DNA of 64,000 nt from G963665925 sp963678925 (lineage in GTDB: Bacteria > Bacillota > Clostridia > Peptostreptococcales > Acidaminobacteraceae), in assembly GCA_963678925.1 (NCBI GenBank), contig OY787533.1:682001-746000 (forward strand), in the 5' to 3' direction. A program made the position numbers and the translations under genes. Shown here piece after piece: positions 1 through 7,865 of this stretch. Within the stretch, counting starts at the first letter, position 1. Each line of letters starts with the position of its first letter. Below the pieces are notes generated by a model. That model saw nothing but the letters and a program-made list of their open reading frames with translations, was not told the DNA's origin and made no database searches.

Positions 1-168
1 TGCGGAGTTATGGATTTCTGCATCTGACTTTCTCCACTTCATGACTTCAGGATTTACCAGTGAGCCAGCGTAAATAAGCACATCGGCTTCTTCAACAAGG
101 CGTCTTCCCTTTAGGGTCATTAGATCTGGATCTCCAGGACCCGCTCCGATAATATATACCTTTTTCAT
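1..168 (-). CDS. cbiF: Cobalt-precorrin-4 C11-methyltransferase, N-terminal part (runs off the window)
   Basis: This SAM-dependent methyltransferase of anaerobic cobalamin synthesis methylates C11 of cobalt-precorrin-4. Only the first 56 codons are in the window; the rest lies to the left. The visible N-terminus begins MKKVYIIGAGPGDPDLMTLK, the glycine-rich SAM-binding start of the tetrapyrrole methylase fold, and continues with LIYAGSLVNPE, which is characteristic of CbiF/CobM rather than CbiL. Its ATG overlaps the TAA stop of cbiL by one base (TAATG), so it is the next gene of the same operon and probably translationally coupled. Family assignment is firm; the C-terminus cannot be seen. Confidence 0.88.
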   Translation of the reverse strand, partial: MKKVYIIGAGPGDPDLMTLKGRRLVEEADVLIYAGSLVNPEVMKWRKSDAEIHNSA

Positions 169-869
169 TAGAATCCCTTCCTTTTCACGATCATAGTAGA
201 CAGATACGGCACATTGCCTGCTTTAAGAACATCAATATCCGTAGTGACCTGCTGAATGTCTGTAGAGCATTTGCTGATCATGACAAACTTATCGTCAAGA
301 CCCTTCTCTTCAAGAATCTCAGCAAGACGCTCGCTGTCATGTGAAGGCTTCATAATAACTACATTGTCATAGTGTTCAAGTGCCAGTTCAGCTGTTTCAC
401 AGCCATGCTTAAGCGGAACGATGCCAAATGTTTCTTCCCAAAGGGCAAGCGGCAGGTTCTGGTTCGCAGCAACTGCACAGAATGATGTAATTCCAGGAAT
501 GGTCTCAACTTTTACGCCTTCTTCAAGAAGTGGAAGCAGGTACATGTATGTACTGTATACACCTGGGTCCCCCAGCGTTAGGAATGCTACATTCTGACCT
601 TTTGCAACACGCTCTGAAATGATTTCTGCATTTTCTTTCCATGCTTTCATCATGACATCATGATCATGTACCATCGGGAACTCCAGTGTCAGGATTTCCG
701 TTTCCTTTGGAATATAGCTTTCAGCAATTTCAAAAGCAAAGCTGCCCTTGCCGTTACGTGCCTCAGGGCATACAAGTACATCTGCTGCCTCAATCGCCTT
801 AATTGCCTTTACTGTTATAAGATCCGGGTCTCCTGGTCCAACACCTATTCCTACAAATTTTCCTGCCAT
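168..869 (-). CDS. cbiL: Cobalt-factor II C20-methyltransferase
   Basis: A 233-residue tetrapyrrole methylase, the normal length for CbiL/CobI, that transfers a methyl group from SAM to C20 of cobalt-factor II. The N-terminus carries the glycine-rich loop GVGPGDPDLITVK. The LTLGDPGVYSTYMYLL and VETIPGITSFCAVAA segments are the second and third SAM-site motifs of the family, and the ADVLVCPEA stretch after the first loop is typical of the C20 enzyme. The start is fixed by AGGAGG seven bases upstream. It lies 11 bases after cbiT and overlaps cbiF by one base, within the riboswitch-controlled cbi operon. Confidence 0.92.
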   Translation of the reverse strand: MAGKFVGIGVGPGDPDLITVKAIKAIEAADVLVCPEARNGKGSFAFEIAESYIPKETEILTLEFPMVHDHDVMMKAWKENAEIISERVAKGQNVAFLTLGDPGVYSTYMYLLPLLEEGVKVETIPGITSFCAVAANQNLPLALWEETFGIVPLKHGCETAELALEHYDNVVIMKPSHDSERLAEILEEKGLDDKFVMISKCSTDIQQVTTDIDVLKAGNVPYLSTMIVKRKGF

Positions 870-880
870 CGTTTTGCCTC

Positions 881-1462
881 CTAAACTTCCTTCGTTGCCG
901 AAATTATAAAAATTGGATTCATTGCTTCCATAAGCGTTACCGACCCAACAGGTCTTCCGCGCGAAACTTGCATCTGAATCACTTCAAATTCACCAAATTT
1001 TCTACTTTTGATTGCTTCTGTTGCCTTAGAAAGATTTTCAATCGTTACAATATTTATGACAAGGCGTCCACCAAATTCAAGATGCTTGTAGGCATAATCC
1101 ACGATTTCATCCATTTTTCCGCCCGAACCGCCAATAACGATAGCGTCAAACTGTGCGTCGGGCAAGTCATCTGGTGCAAGCCCTTCAATGGCTGTAATAT
1201 TATGGGCATCAAAACGCTTGATATTCTCTCTGAAGACCTCGAGCGCATCTTCATTGCGTTCAATGCCCCACACATGTCCTTGTGGCGAACTCAAGGCGCA
1301 TTCCAGTGTAATGGAACCTGAACCGGCACCTACATCGAGTACCTTTGAGTTCTTTGCCAAGCGTAGCTTGGATAAGGTCACAGCGCGAACCTCAGACTTG
1401 GTCATGGGTGCCTTCCCTCTATAAAATGCACTGTCCGGAAGACCCGGTCCTTTATATAGCAT
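881..1462 (-). CDS. cbiT: Cobalt-precorrin-6B C15-methyltransferase (decarboxylating)
   Basis: A class I SAM methyltransferase that methylates C15 and decarboxylates the C12 acetate side chain. The SAM-binding motif VLDVGAGSGSITLECAL sits near residues 45-61, and the N-terminal GLPDSAFYRGKAPMTKSEVRA segment is diagnostic of CbiT. I chose ATG 1462 because AGAGGTG lies seven bases upstream; the GTG at 1471 is inside that ribosome binding site. The gene then overlaps the end of cbiK by 11 bases. It is a separate CbiT and not fused to CbiE, which is a separate gene upstream in the operon. Confidence 0.92.
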   Translation of the reverse strand: MLYKGPGLPDSAFYRGKAPMTKSEVRAVTLSKLRLAKNSKVLDVGAGSGSITLECALSSPQGHVWGIERNEDALEVFRENIKRFDAHNITAIEGLAPDDLPDAQFDAIVIGGSGGKMDEIVDYAYKHLEFGGRLVINIVTIENLSKATEAIKSRKFGEFEVIQMQVSRGRPVGSVTLMEAMNPIFIISATKEV

Positions 1463-2252
1463 TTGTGTCACCTCTTCTGACCATTTCTTCTATCTTGTCT
1501 GCAAACAGGTCCATGAAGCTTGTCATCGAACCCAGTCCGCACAGGTAGGGAACGACATTGAAGGACGCCTGCGCAAGCACATTCACCCAGGAATCCTCTT
1601 CATCTCCTGCCATATCATTTTTGGCATGGTCACCTGCCACAAGCATAAATGGGATCACGCCCCATTTGATGGATTTATCCATCAGCGGCATGGAATGCTC
1701 CAAGTTAGGAAAAGATTCAAGTGCAGCGACACGCATGGGCTTGTCCATCATTTCGAAGTGAAGCTGAAGACAGCTGTATGTCGCATTTGCAGGGTGATGT
1801 GTTCCGTGACCCATCAAAAGCCAGCTTTCAATATGCTCTTCAGCTGCAAGCTTTGATAATTCTTTATCAAGCGCATCAACAACAGCTGCGTAGTCCGATT
1901 CTTTGTAGAGCAGGGGTTCACCGAGTTCCAGCCTGCCCTTATAATGATGCTTGGCTCTTGATACAGCCCGCTGCATTTTTTCATATTCATAGCCAGGCAT
2001 GATATGAAGCGGTTGAATCAGGATTTCATCGAAGCCCTCCTGAATCATTTTATCAAGCGCTTCCTGCTCGGTATCTATATGGAGACTGTCTCTCTCCTTG
2101 AGTTTTTTGATAATCCTTCTTGAAGTAAACGCCTGACGCACTTCATAAGAATCAAATCGTTCAGCTACTTTGCCGTATACCGAATCGATGCAGGCTACAC
2201 GCGCATCTTCAAAGCTTGTACCGAAGCTGACGACAAGTATTCCTTTTTTCAT
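1452..2252 (-). CDS. cbiK: Sirohydrochlorin cobaltochelatase, CbiK type
   Basis: Class II chelatase that inserts cobalt into sirohydrochlorin, committing the tetrapyrrole to the anaerobic (early cobalt) B12 route. The 266 residues match CbiK length. The start MKKGILVVSFGTSFEDAR is typical, and the two metal-binding histidines known from the family are visible as H149 in GHGTHHPANATY and H209 in AGDHAKNDMAGD. There is no signal peptide, so a cytoplasmic enzyme is expected, unlike the periplasmic CbiK-P of sulfate reducers. AAAGGAG sits seven bases upstream of ATG 2252. It follows cbiE by three bases and overlaps cbiT. Confidence 0.93.
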   Translation of the reverse strand: MKKGILVVSFGTSFEDARVACIDSVYGKVAERFDSYEVRQAFTSRRIIKKLKERDSLHIDTEQEALDKMIQEGFDEILIQPLHIMPGYEYEKMQRAVSRAKHHYKGRLELGEPLLYKESDYAAVVDALDKELSKLAAEEHIESWLLMGHGTHHPANATYSCLQLHFEMMDKPMRVAALESFPNLEHSMPLMDKSIKWGVIPFMLVAGDHAKNDMAGDEEDSWVNVLAQASFNVVPYLCGLGSMTSFMDLFADKIEEMVRRGDTNAI

Positions 2253-2255
2253 GAC

Positions 2256-2873
2256 TTACTCCTTTTCTATAATCACTACAACCAGATCAGAAAAAGATTG
2301 CGACTCAAGTTCTTCTGGCTTGTAGCTCGTAATTCTCTCATTATTATAGGAAAGATTTTCACCAACATATATCTTCACATTTTCAATACCAGATGTCATC
2401 AGCGCCTTTGCAATGACTGCCGGTGTATTTATCTGATCTGTTAAAAGGCCCACCGTTTCGTAGTCCAAAACAAGCTGTGAAAAATCCAGTGTCCGTCCGT
2501 GGACACTTCCAATATAACTGTTCTGATAAACCTTGCCAATTCGGCTGTACATATATTGAAGGGAACTGATTCCAGGGATGACTTCAAACTGATCCATTTC
2601 AAAATTCTTCTTCAAATAGGACAGAAGACTGAAAAAGCCCGTATCTCCAGAAACCGCCACTGCAATATTTACATAATCCATATGGCTGCGTATGATTTCC
2701 GGCAATTTTGTAAGCTGGCCTTCAACATGCACCAGGTGCTTGCCACTATCTTTAAACGGCTCGATGTGCCGCTTGCCGCCAATAATCATTTCCGCTTCTT
2801 CAAGGGCTGTCTTTGCAGCTGGCAAAACGAAGTCCGGATGTCCAGGTCCCATTCCTACTATTTTAAATTTCAT
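2256..2873 (-). CDS. cbiE: Cobalt-precorrin-7 C5-methyltransferase
   Basis: A 205-residue tetrapyrrole methylase that methylates C5 of cobalt-precorrin-7; in many genomes it is fused to CbiT, here it is free-standing. Visible signatures are GMGPGHPDFVLPAA at the N-terminus, the IIGGKRHIEPF segment typical of CbiE, AVSGDTGFFSLL, and FEVIPGISSLQYMYSRI. Its ATG overlaps the TGA of cbiD as ATGA (2870-2873), indicating translational coupling. The operon order is cbiC-D-E-K-T-L-F. Confidence 0.93.
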   Translation of the reverse strand: MKFKIVGMGPGHPDFVLPAAKTALEEAEMIIGGKRHIEPFKDSGKHLVHVEGQLTKLPEIIRSHMDYVNIAVAVSGDTGFFSLLSYLKKNFEMDQFEVIPGISSLQYMYSRIGKVYQNSYIGSVHGRTLDFSQLVLDYETVGLLTDQINTPAVIAKALMTSGIENVKIYVGENLSYNNERITSYKPEELESQSFSDLVVVIIEKE

Positions 2874-3976
2874 AATTTAAATCCTTCTTCCAGGGCGGTC
2901 GCATTCTTACAGCGGCCCAGATATCCATGCGCTTTTGTAAAAATGATGGTTCCAACTTCAATTTCTCCGTAGACCCGGTCCGTGCATCTTCTTGTGATGG
3001 CTTCAGCAATTTGGTCAAAGACCTGACTGTATCCCATTTCAAGAATATACTCAACGGCTTCATCGGTTGTACCGCTTGCCATGACTTTCTCTATGAGGTC
3101 GACAGGTGCCTGCGTAAGTGCCAGGTGGGCAGAAAGGGTTTCCATACGGCCATCGGCATATTTGCTGTGTGTCTGGAAAATGCCAGCCGCAACCTTCACC
3201 ATTTTGCCCAGATGACCTACCCAAAGGATCTTCTGGACCTCTTGACGCTTGGCCTCATCCATCATGAATCCGATGAAATTGCTTGTCTTGACAAGCCGGC
3301 TGTCATCAAGGCCCATTTCACGCGCATAGTCCCTGCCATAATTGCCGGGAGAGTATATGATACTGTGAACATCTTCCTCTGTCAGCATTTTGAGCTCGAT
3401 GCGCATCGTCGCCTTAAGCGCGTCCTCTGACATCGGCTCTACAATACCGCTGGTGCCTATAATTGAAAGGCCGCCGACGATTCCCAGTTTGGGATTAAAT
3501 GTCTTTTGGGCACGCTCCACACCCTCAGGTGCAGAGATTGTCACCTCAACAGGTGTGTCCACATTTAATACGGAAGATACCGCCTTGCGGATCATCTCGC
3601 GGGGCACTGGATTAATGGCAGGCTCACCAATGGCTGCTGGCAGGCCTTTTTTTGTGACCGTTCCAATGCCGACGCCGCCCTTCAGTGCATAGGCCGCGCT
3701 CCATCTGACTTCAGCAAAGACCTTCATGCCATGTGTCACATCGGGATCGTCACCGCCATCCTTGATAACAGAACATTTGGCATATTCGGATGTCAGTTCG
3801 ACGTCTTCAATCGGAATATCTAAAATCCAACCCTTTGGCGTGTCTATTTCAATATGGCTGAGTGTTTTCTGATATCTCAGCATCCAAGCGGCGGCTTTTG
3901 CAGCTGCTGTCGCACAAGACCCTGTCGTATATCCATACCTCAGCTTTTTTCCATCCTTTTCAATAAACCGCTCCAT
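2870..3976 (-). CDS. cbiD: Cobalt-precorrin-5B C1-methyltransferase
   Basis: CbiD methylates C1 with loss of the C20 unit during ring contraction in the anaerobic pathway. It has its own fold, unrelated to the other corrin methylases. The product is about 368 residues, normal for the family. Diagnostic stretches are KLRYGYTTGSCATAAAKAA near the N-terminus and GTSGIVEPMSEDAL near the middle. I take ATG 3976 as the start because GAAGGTG lies six bases upstream; the GTG at 3985 falls inside that ribosome binding site. It overlaps cbiE by four bases and follows cbiC after 12 bases. Confidence 0.93.
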   Translation of the reverse strand: MERFIEKDGKKLRYGYTTGSCATAAAKAAAWMLRYQKTLSHIEIDTPKGWILDIPIEDVELTSEYAKCSVIKDGGDDPDVTHGMKVFAEVRWSAAYALKGGVGIGTVTKKGLPAAIGEPAINPVPREMIRKAVSSVLNVDTPVEVTISAPEGVERAQKTFNPKLGIVGGLSIIGTSGIVEPMSEDALKATMRIELKMLTEEDVHSIIYSPGNYGRDYAREMGLDDSRLVKTSNFIGFMMDEAKRQEVQKILWVGHLGKMVKVAAGIFQTHSKYADGRMETLSAHLALTQAPVDLIEKVMASGTTDEAVEYILEMGYSQVFDQIAEAITRRCTDRVYGEIEVGTIIFTKAHGYLGRCKNATALEEGFKL

Positions 3977-3988
3977 GCCAGTCACCTT

Positions 3989-4627
3989 CTACAGCTGATA
4001 CAACATTGCATTTATAATTGTCGCCGCAACAGGACTTCCACCTTTTCTGCCACGTACGACAATATAAGGAATATCCATTGTTCTCAGCAGTTCTTTAGAT
4101 TCTGCCGCGCCAACAAAACCAACAGGCACGCCCACAATCAGCGCTGGCTTCACATTACCCTTCTTGATCTCCTCAATGAGAGTAAAGAGGGCTGTCGGTG
4201 CATTGCCGATTGCGAAAATCTTTGTATTCTCATCCTTACACGCCTTTTCAATTGCAACCATAGAACGTGTAATGCCCTTTTCCTTTGCTTCAGCTACAAC
4301 ATCTTCATCGTGAACTCTATGGTAGACCTTGCCACCAAATTCACCAAGTTTTCTTTTATTGATGCCTGCCATAACCATATTTGTATCTGCGTAAATGTCC
4401 GCGCCTTCTTTAAGGGCCTTCATACCCGCTTCCACTGCATCCGGATGAAATTCCAGCAGGTCAGCATATTCAAAATCGGCTGTCGTATGGATTACACGCT
4501 TCACAATCGGTGCAGTCCGTTCGTCAAAGTCATGAGGTCCCATTTCTTCAGTAATGATCTCAAAACTTCCTTTTTCAATATCCATCGGTTTACGCACATA
4601 GTTTTCAATCAAGTCTTTATAATCCAT
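3989..4627 (-). CDS. cbiC: Cobalt-precorrin-8 methylmutase
   Basis: CbiC moves the C11 methyl group to C12, giving cobyrinic acid. From ATG 4627 the product is about 212 residues, the usual length. GGAGGG lies just upstream of this ATG, and the upstream in-frame extension to 4681 would run through the terminator hairpin, so it is rejected. Visible family features are IVKRVIHTTADFEYADLL with the histidine used in the methyl shift, YADTNMVMAGINKR, IGNAPTALFTL, and VGVPVGFVGAAESKE. It is the first gene of the cbi operon and directly follows the cobalamin riboswitch and its terminator. Confidence 0.94.
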   Translation of the reverse strand: MDYKDLIENYVRKPMDIEKGSFEIITEEMGPHDFDERTAPIVKRVIHTTADFEYADLLEFHPDAVEAGMKALKEGADIYADTNMVMAGINKRKLGEFGGKVYHRVHDEDVVAEAKEKGITRSMVAIEKACKDENTKIFAIGNAPTALFTLIEEIKKGNVKPALIVGVPVGFVGAAESKELLRTMDIPYIVVRGRKGGSPVAATIINAMLYQL

Positions 4628-4637
4628 ATTTCCCTCC

Positions 4638-4668
4638 AAAAATAAAATCCGGCTATAAAAGCCGGATT
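4638..4668 (-). terminator. Intrinsic terminator between cobalamin riboswitch and cbiC
   Basis: On the minus strand a 9-bp stem (AATCCGGCT/AGCCGGATT, 4646-4668) with a 5-base loop is followed by a run of mostly T. It sits about 80 bases after the B12 box and about 20 bases before the cbiC start. This is the position of an expression platform that stops transcription when cobalamin is bound. The terminator is seen directly; the switching role is inferred from its placement. Confidence 0.85.
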
Positions 4669-4749
4669 CGCGCAATATCATATTTCAATCGGAAACAGTA
4701 ATACTGAAACGCCTCCCAACTCTCACCCTGTAGCTGTTAGAACACAAAT

Positions 4750-4915
4750 TTCGTTACAGGCAGGTTTCCTGGCTCGCGTGTCCCCCAAATAACGCCTTCC
4801 CATCCGTGAAAGCGGACAGTGGATAAATCATTTGGCAACGCTTACAGTAGCAGGGGCTGCATCGGACTCTCACCGAACTTCCCTATTAACCCATTACGGG
4901 CACCTGTTACGTTTA
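4750..4915 (-). promoter_or_regulatory. Cobalamin (AdoCbl-type) riboswitch
   Basis: The minus strand carries the B12 box AGCCAGGAAACCTGCC at 4759-4774, preceded by the core elements AACAGGTGCC, GGGAAGTTCGGTGAGA, GATGCAGCCCCTGCTACTGT and GCCACTG-like CCACTG. These are in the standard order of the aptamer. It lies between a sigma-A promoter and an intrinsic terminator in front of cbiC. It is expected to repress the whole cbi operon when adenosylcobalamin is plentiful. Confidence 0.96.
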
Positions 4916-4931
4916 TATCGTTTTCCCGATT

Positions 4932-4960
4932 ATTATATTACATTATTCCTACATGGACAA
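4932..4960 (-). promoter_or_regulatory. Sigma-A-type promoter of the cbi operon
   Basis: On the minus strand TTGTCC (4955-4960) is followed after 17 bases by a perfect TATAAT (4932-4937), placing the start of transcription near 4924, just ahead of the riboswitch. An imperfect dyad (CAAGGT/ACCTTG, 4958-4979) overlaps the -35 region; whether it is an operator is unknown. Confidence 0.7.
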
Positions 4961-5031
4961 GGTAAAGCGTAAACCTTGACTGATAAATTTATACTTAATC
5001 CATGTAATATTTCATGCCATTACTTACACGC

Positions 5032-6276
5032 CTATTGCACGGCCTCGTCAATGACATACTCAACAATCTCTTTTGACCCCTTGAAATCTTCTCGAATATG
5101 GTCTGCTCTGCCTGCTGGAACGGTAACTGTCTCAGGATTTCCATCGCTGATAAAGCGCTTCGACGGATTCTTTCTGTAGTCTTCCAGCCAGTGGATCATT
5201 TGGAAATCGCCGTCACCCGATTGCACACGCATGATTGCGAGCGGATCAAAGCCCTTATCATACACAGAAACCTCCGGCTTCCACCCAACAAGGAGTATTG
5301 CCTTGTGATTGTATGCAGTTCCATCAAACTCACCCGCAGTCACCAAGTCATACAGAGCCTTATCCTTAGGTCGCTTTCCAAATGGAAGCGCAAGGGTGTC
5401 GACTGTCCAGCCTTCAATGACCGACTCAATATCTCTGACATTCTTTCCAAGCGTCTTCTGAATACCCTGTGCGTCGAGCTCTGTAAGGTCCTCGTGGCCA
5501 TAGCTGTGATTGCCCACTTCAAGACCATTTTCGACCAGCCAGTTAAGCTTGTACTCCATGAGTTCCTTCTGTCCAAACGGAATACCGCCATTGACAAAGA
5601 AGCTGCCTCTGAGTTCCCAGTCAGGATGCGCCTCGCTGAAGGCTTTCATAATACCAATCGCACAGTCTGGATCTATGACCTGGACGCCGTCCTGCTCAAT
5701 AATGTTGAAGTTGGACTTGTTTCCATCATCAAAGGTCAGCACAATCGGCGTGTAGCCTGCTGGCGTATTGATGTTACCCGCCACATAGTCCGATAGGTTA
5801 ATGGGTCTGAAGCCCATTTCGTAATAAGTCTCCAAATCTGCCCTAAAGGCGTCTGGCGTTCTCACATACGCGGAGTTCTTACTTCCAAGACCGTGATACA
5901 TCACCACCATGACCTCGCCCAGCTCATTGGGTTTATAAAGCTTCAGCTCTTCTTCTGTCAGCAGGCCAGGCTGAGCTTCTGCTGCTGTTTCATCGCTTAT
6001 CTGATCCGATTCAGATGCTGAAGCATCACCAGCTATCGCAGGATCACCTTCTGGCAGAGTCTCGATGGCTACATCGGCTTCCTCAGCACCATCTGTCTGA
6101 CCGACTTCTGTCTGCTTGTCCTCAGAGCCCTCTTGATTAGAGCTTTCCTCAACCGCCTCAGTCTGTACTTCTTCCGTGCCAGATTCCTTATCTATAGTTG
6201 AGCCGGCCGCTGCACAGCCACTGAAAACCAGCGCTGCCAGGATTACCGACGTCATAAGTATTCTTTTCGTTTGCAT
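5032..6276 (-). CDS. Polysaccharide deacetylase (NodB-fold) lipoprotein
   Basis: A 414-residue exported lipoprotein. The N-terminus has a hydrophobic signal and a lipobox LVFSGC (Cys20), so it should be anchored on the outer face of the membrane. Residues about 25-105 are an acidic, Glu/Ser-rich low-complexity linker. A carbohydrate esterase family 4 (NodB) domain follows, with VVMYHGLG, the metal-binding motif LTFDDGNKSN and the second motif NHSYGHEDL. The substrate is not evident; peptidoglycan or exopolysaccharide N-acetyl groups are usual for the family. AGGAGG precedes ATG 6276. It is a single gene transcribed towards the cbi promoter, with no obvious terminator between. Confidence 0.88.
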   Translation of the reverse strand: MQTKRILMTSVILAALVFSGCAAAGSTIDKESGTEEVQTEAVEESSNQEGSEDKQTEVGQTDGAEEADVAIETLPEGDPAIAGDASASESDQISDETAAEAQPGLLTEEELKLYKPNELGEVMVVMYHGLGSKNSAYVRTPDAFRADLETYYEMGFRPINLSDYVAGNINTPAGYTPIVLTFDDGNKSNFNIIEQDGVQVIDPDCAIGIMKAFSEAHPDWELRGSFFVNGGIPFGQKELMEYKLNWLVENGLEVGNHSYGHEDLTELDAQGIQKTLGKNVRDIESVIEGWTVDTLALPFGKRPKDKALYDLVTAGEFDGTAYNHKAILLVGWKPEVSVYDKGFDPLAIMRVQSGDGDFQMIHWLEDYRKNPSKRFISDGNPETVTVPAGRADHIREDFKGSKEIVEYVIDEAVQ

Positions 6277-6420
6277 GATGTCCTCCTATATGACTCCATA
6301 TATTGCTAATTCATTTTACATCGGCAAATGCCATTAGGGAAGAGAATTGCACTTTTGTTACCGTATTTTCACTTATCCTGTGGTATACTGTTTATGTTTC
6401 AATATTAAAAGGAGTGAATG

Positions 6421-6954
6421 ATGATGTTTACGAACAGTACTGACCGCGAAGTTCGTGACAAACTGACATTGATATACATATTGGCGCGCTTCAACCTGCC
6501 ACTCAGCTATCAGCAGCTCACCGAGTTCGTTATGAGCCTTGAGCTGATGAACTATTTCACGATGCTTCAATATATTAACGAAATGCGTGACACAGGCCTG
6601 ATTGAGGAAAATTCTGTGGAAGAAGAAGCCCTTATCATGGTCACAAAGGATGGTCACCGAACACTCAGTATGTTTTCTGAGCGCATTACAGCGTCGTCCG
6701 CTGAAACGATAGAGGCTGCAATCGAAATTGCAAAATCTAAAATGGCCAAGGAACGACAAATCAAGGCCAATTTCAAACGTATCAGTGAAAAGGAGTATTC
6801 TGTGAAACTCGAAATGCTTGAAGGGGATAATCACCTTATGAACCTTCAGTTTCTAGTCTTCTCACAGGAACGCGCCAAGCAGATCTGCGATTCCTGGAAT
6901 AAGAACGCACCCAATCTCTACGGCGAACTCATACATCAGATTATTAACGCATAA
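6421..6954 (+). CDS. DUF4364 family protein
   Basis: About 177 residues, with no signal peptide or membrane segment. The N-terminal part (DKLTLIYILARFNLPLSYQQLTEFVM) is predicted helical and resembles a winged helix-turn-helix, and the whole protein matches the clostridial family DUF4364. Its function is not known; a DNA-binding role is only suggested by the fold. Three successive ATG codons (6418, 6421, 6424) follow AAAGGAG (6408-6414); 6421 has the best spacing. The gene is monocistronic, and two terminator hairpins flanking a repeated palindromic element lie downstream. Confidence 0.75.
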   Translation: MMFTNSTDREVRDKLTLIYILARFNLPLSYQQLTEFVMSLELMNYFTMLQYINEMRDTGLIEENSVEEEALIMVTKDGHRTLSMFSERITASSAETIEAAIEIAKSKMAKERQIKANFKRISEKEYSVKLEMLEGDNHLMNLQFLVFSQERAKQICDSWNKNAPNLYGELIHQIINA

Positions 6955-7001
6955 GTGGCAGATAAGCTTGTCTTTAAGCCCTATGCGCTTTAAACACACA
7001 G

Positions 7002-7034
7002 AAGGCTGGAACAACTACATTGTTCCAGCCTTTT
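7002..7034 (+). terminator. Terminator hairpin, first copy, after the DUF4364 gene
   Basis: An 11-bp stem (GGCTGGAACAA/TTGTTCCAGCC) with a 5-base loop is followed by TTTT. The same stem recurs at 7187-7213 with a 3-base loop and a longer T run. Between them lies the palindromic repeat element. The T run is only on the plus strand, so both serve the DUF4364 gene. Confidence 0.8.
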
Positions 7035-7181
7035 AGACTGTAGAAAAACGCCGAAATACTGCGTTGCTGGATATAATCCACTCCAGTCACGTACGCGGAG
7101 TACGCTCCTGGAGCGGATTACATCCGCGCCTGGTCTTTCGAAGTTTTCTACAGTCTGTCATCTTGTCGACTTTGTCGACAA
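7035..7181 (+). repeat. Palindromic repeat element, copy A
   Basis: The element has inverted ends AGACTGTAGAAAA (7035-7047) and TTTTCTACAGTCT (7144-7156). Between them are nested inverted segments: GGATATAATCC/GGATTACATCC, CTCCAG/CTGGAG and CGTAC/GTACG. A second hairpin TTGTCGACTTTGTCGACAA follows at 7163-7181. The same element occurs inverted at 26201-26352 (copy B). Differences between copies are often compensatory, so the folded form seems conserved. It codes for nothing recognisable. It lies between two copies of the DUF4364 gene's terminator hairpin. Confidence 0.85.
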
Positions 7182-7186
7182 CCTGA

Positions 7187-7218
7187 GGGCTGGAACAACA
7201 CTTGTTCCAGCCCTTTTT
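7187..7218 (+). terminator. Terminator hairpin, second copy, after the DUF4364 gene
   Basis: Stem GGGCTGGAACAA/TTGTTCCAGCCC with a 3-base loop, followed by TTTTT. It nearly duplicates the hairpin at 7002-7034 and closes the far side of palindromic element A. It has the stronger U tract of the two. Confidence 0.85.
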
Positions 7219-7242
7219 ACTCTTCTTTTAAATGCGTGTGCT

Positions 7243-7713
7243 CTAGCCTGCAGCAATTTCCTCACTGTTGACCTGGCCACTTGCTTTTTTGTAAATCTTC
7301 ATATCCTTGAACATAACCAGCCGGTCATGCTGTGCAATCAATATTTGCTGTAAATCCTCCATAGTACAGTTCTTGATGCGCATGGTCTCGTATATGTCGC
7401 ACAGCAGGTCTCTATAGATGATTTCAATGACATCTACGTTTTGCTGTTCCATAAAAGAAGGATCGCCGTACATGTCCATCATCAGCATGCCATTCTCAAC
7501 AAAAAAATCAATCAGGCTTTCCCATTTGTCGTTGTCATATTCCGCTCTTAAAAAATTGTACATCTGTTCACAACCACCAGAGACTAAGAGGTCCTTGATA
7601 AAAGGACTTTCCCCCAATTTGTTCAGCATGATCTCCTTATTGGTGACAAGATCCTGAGAATTATTTGAAAAGAAATGCGCTTCAAAATAACTGCAAAAGG
7701 CTTCCCGGTTCAT
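7243..7713 (-). CDS. Uncharacterised acidic protein, 156 residues
   Basis: I do not recognise this protein. It is mostly predicted helical, acidic, and has no signal peptide or membrane segment, so it should be cytoplasmic. It contains two methionine-rich patches (GMLMMDMYGDPSFMEQQ and RLVMFKDMKIYKK) and scattered cysteines without a metal-binding pattern. ATG 7713 is chosen because GGGGGGT lies just upstream; the GTG at 7719 sits between that site and the ATG. It is convergent with the DUF4364 gene and alone on its strand. A regulatory role is possible from the neighbourhood but unsupported. Confidence 0.6.
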   Translation of the reverse strand: MNREAFCSYFEAHFFSNNSQDLVTNKEIMLNKLGESPFIKDLLVSGGCEQMYNFLRAEYDNDKWESLIDFFVENGMLMMDMYGDPSFMEQQNVDVIEIIYRDLLCDIYETMRIKNCTMEDLQQILIAQHDRLVMFKDMKIYKKASGQVNSEEIAAG

Positions 7714-7865
7714 TCGCACCCCCCATAGTGCATTATTTTTGATTGAGCTCTTCTAATACTACCATCTATTATATAGTAATTTTCAGAATTTTCAATTTAT
7801 AGCGCCTTTTTACACCCATAAAATTCCTAAATAATTCTAAACATCATATAGCGCAGCATCAAGAT

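Noticed and set aside
3854..4645. Long plus-strand frame (263 codons) opposite cbiD and cbiC
   Set aside because: Antisense to two clear cbi genes. Cys/His-rich composition without any domain is typical of a shadow frame.
4958..4979. CAAGGT...ACCTTG as the terminator of the polysaccharide deacetylase gene
   Set aside because: The stem is only six pairs with a nine-base loop and no U tract; it overlaps the -35 box of the cbi promoter and is better left as a possible operator or chance dyad.
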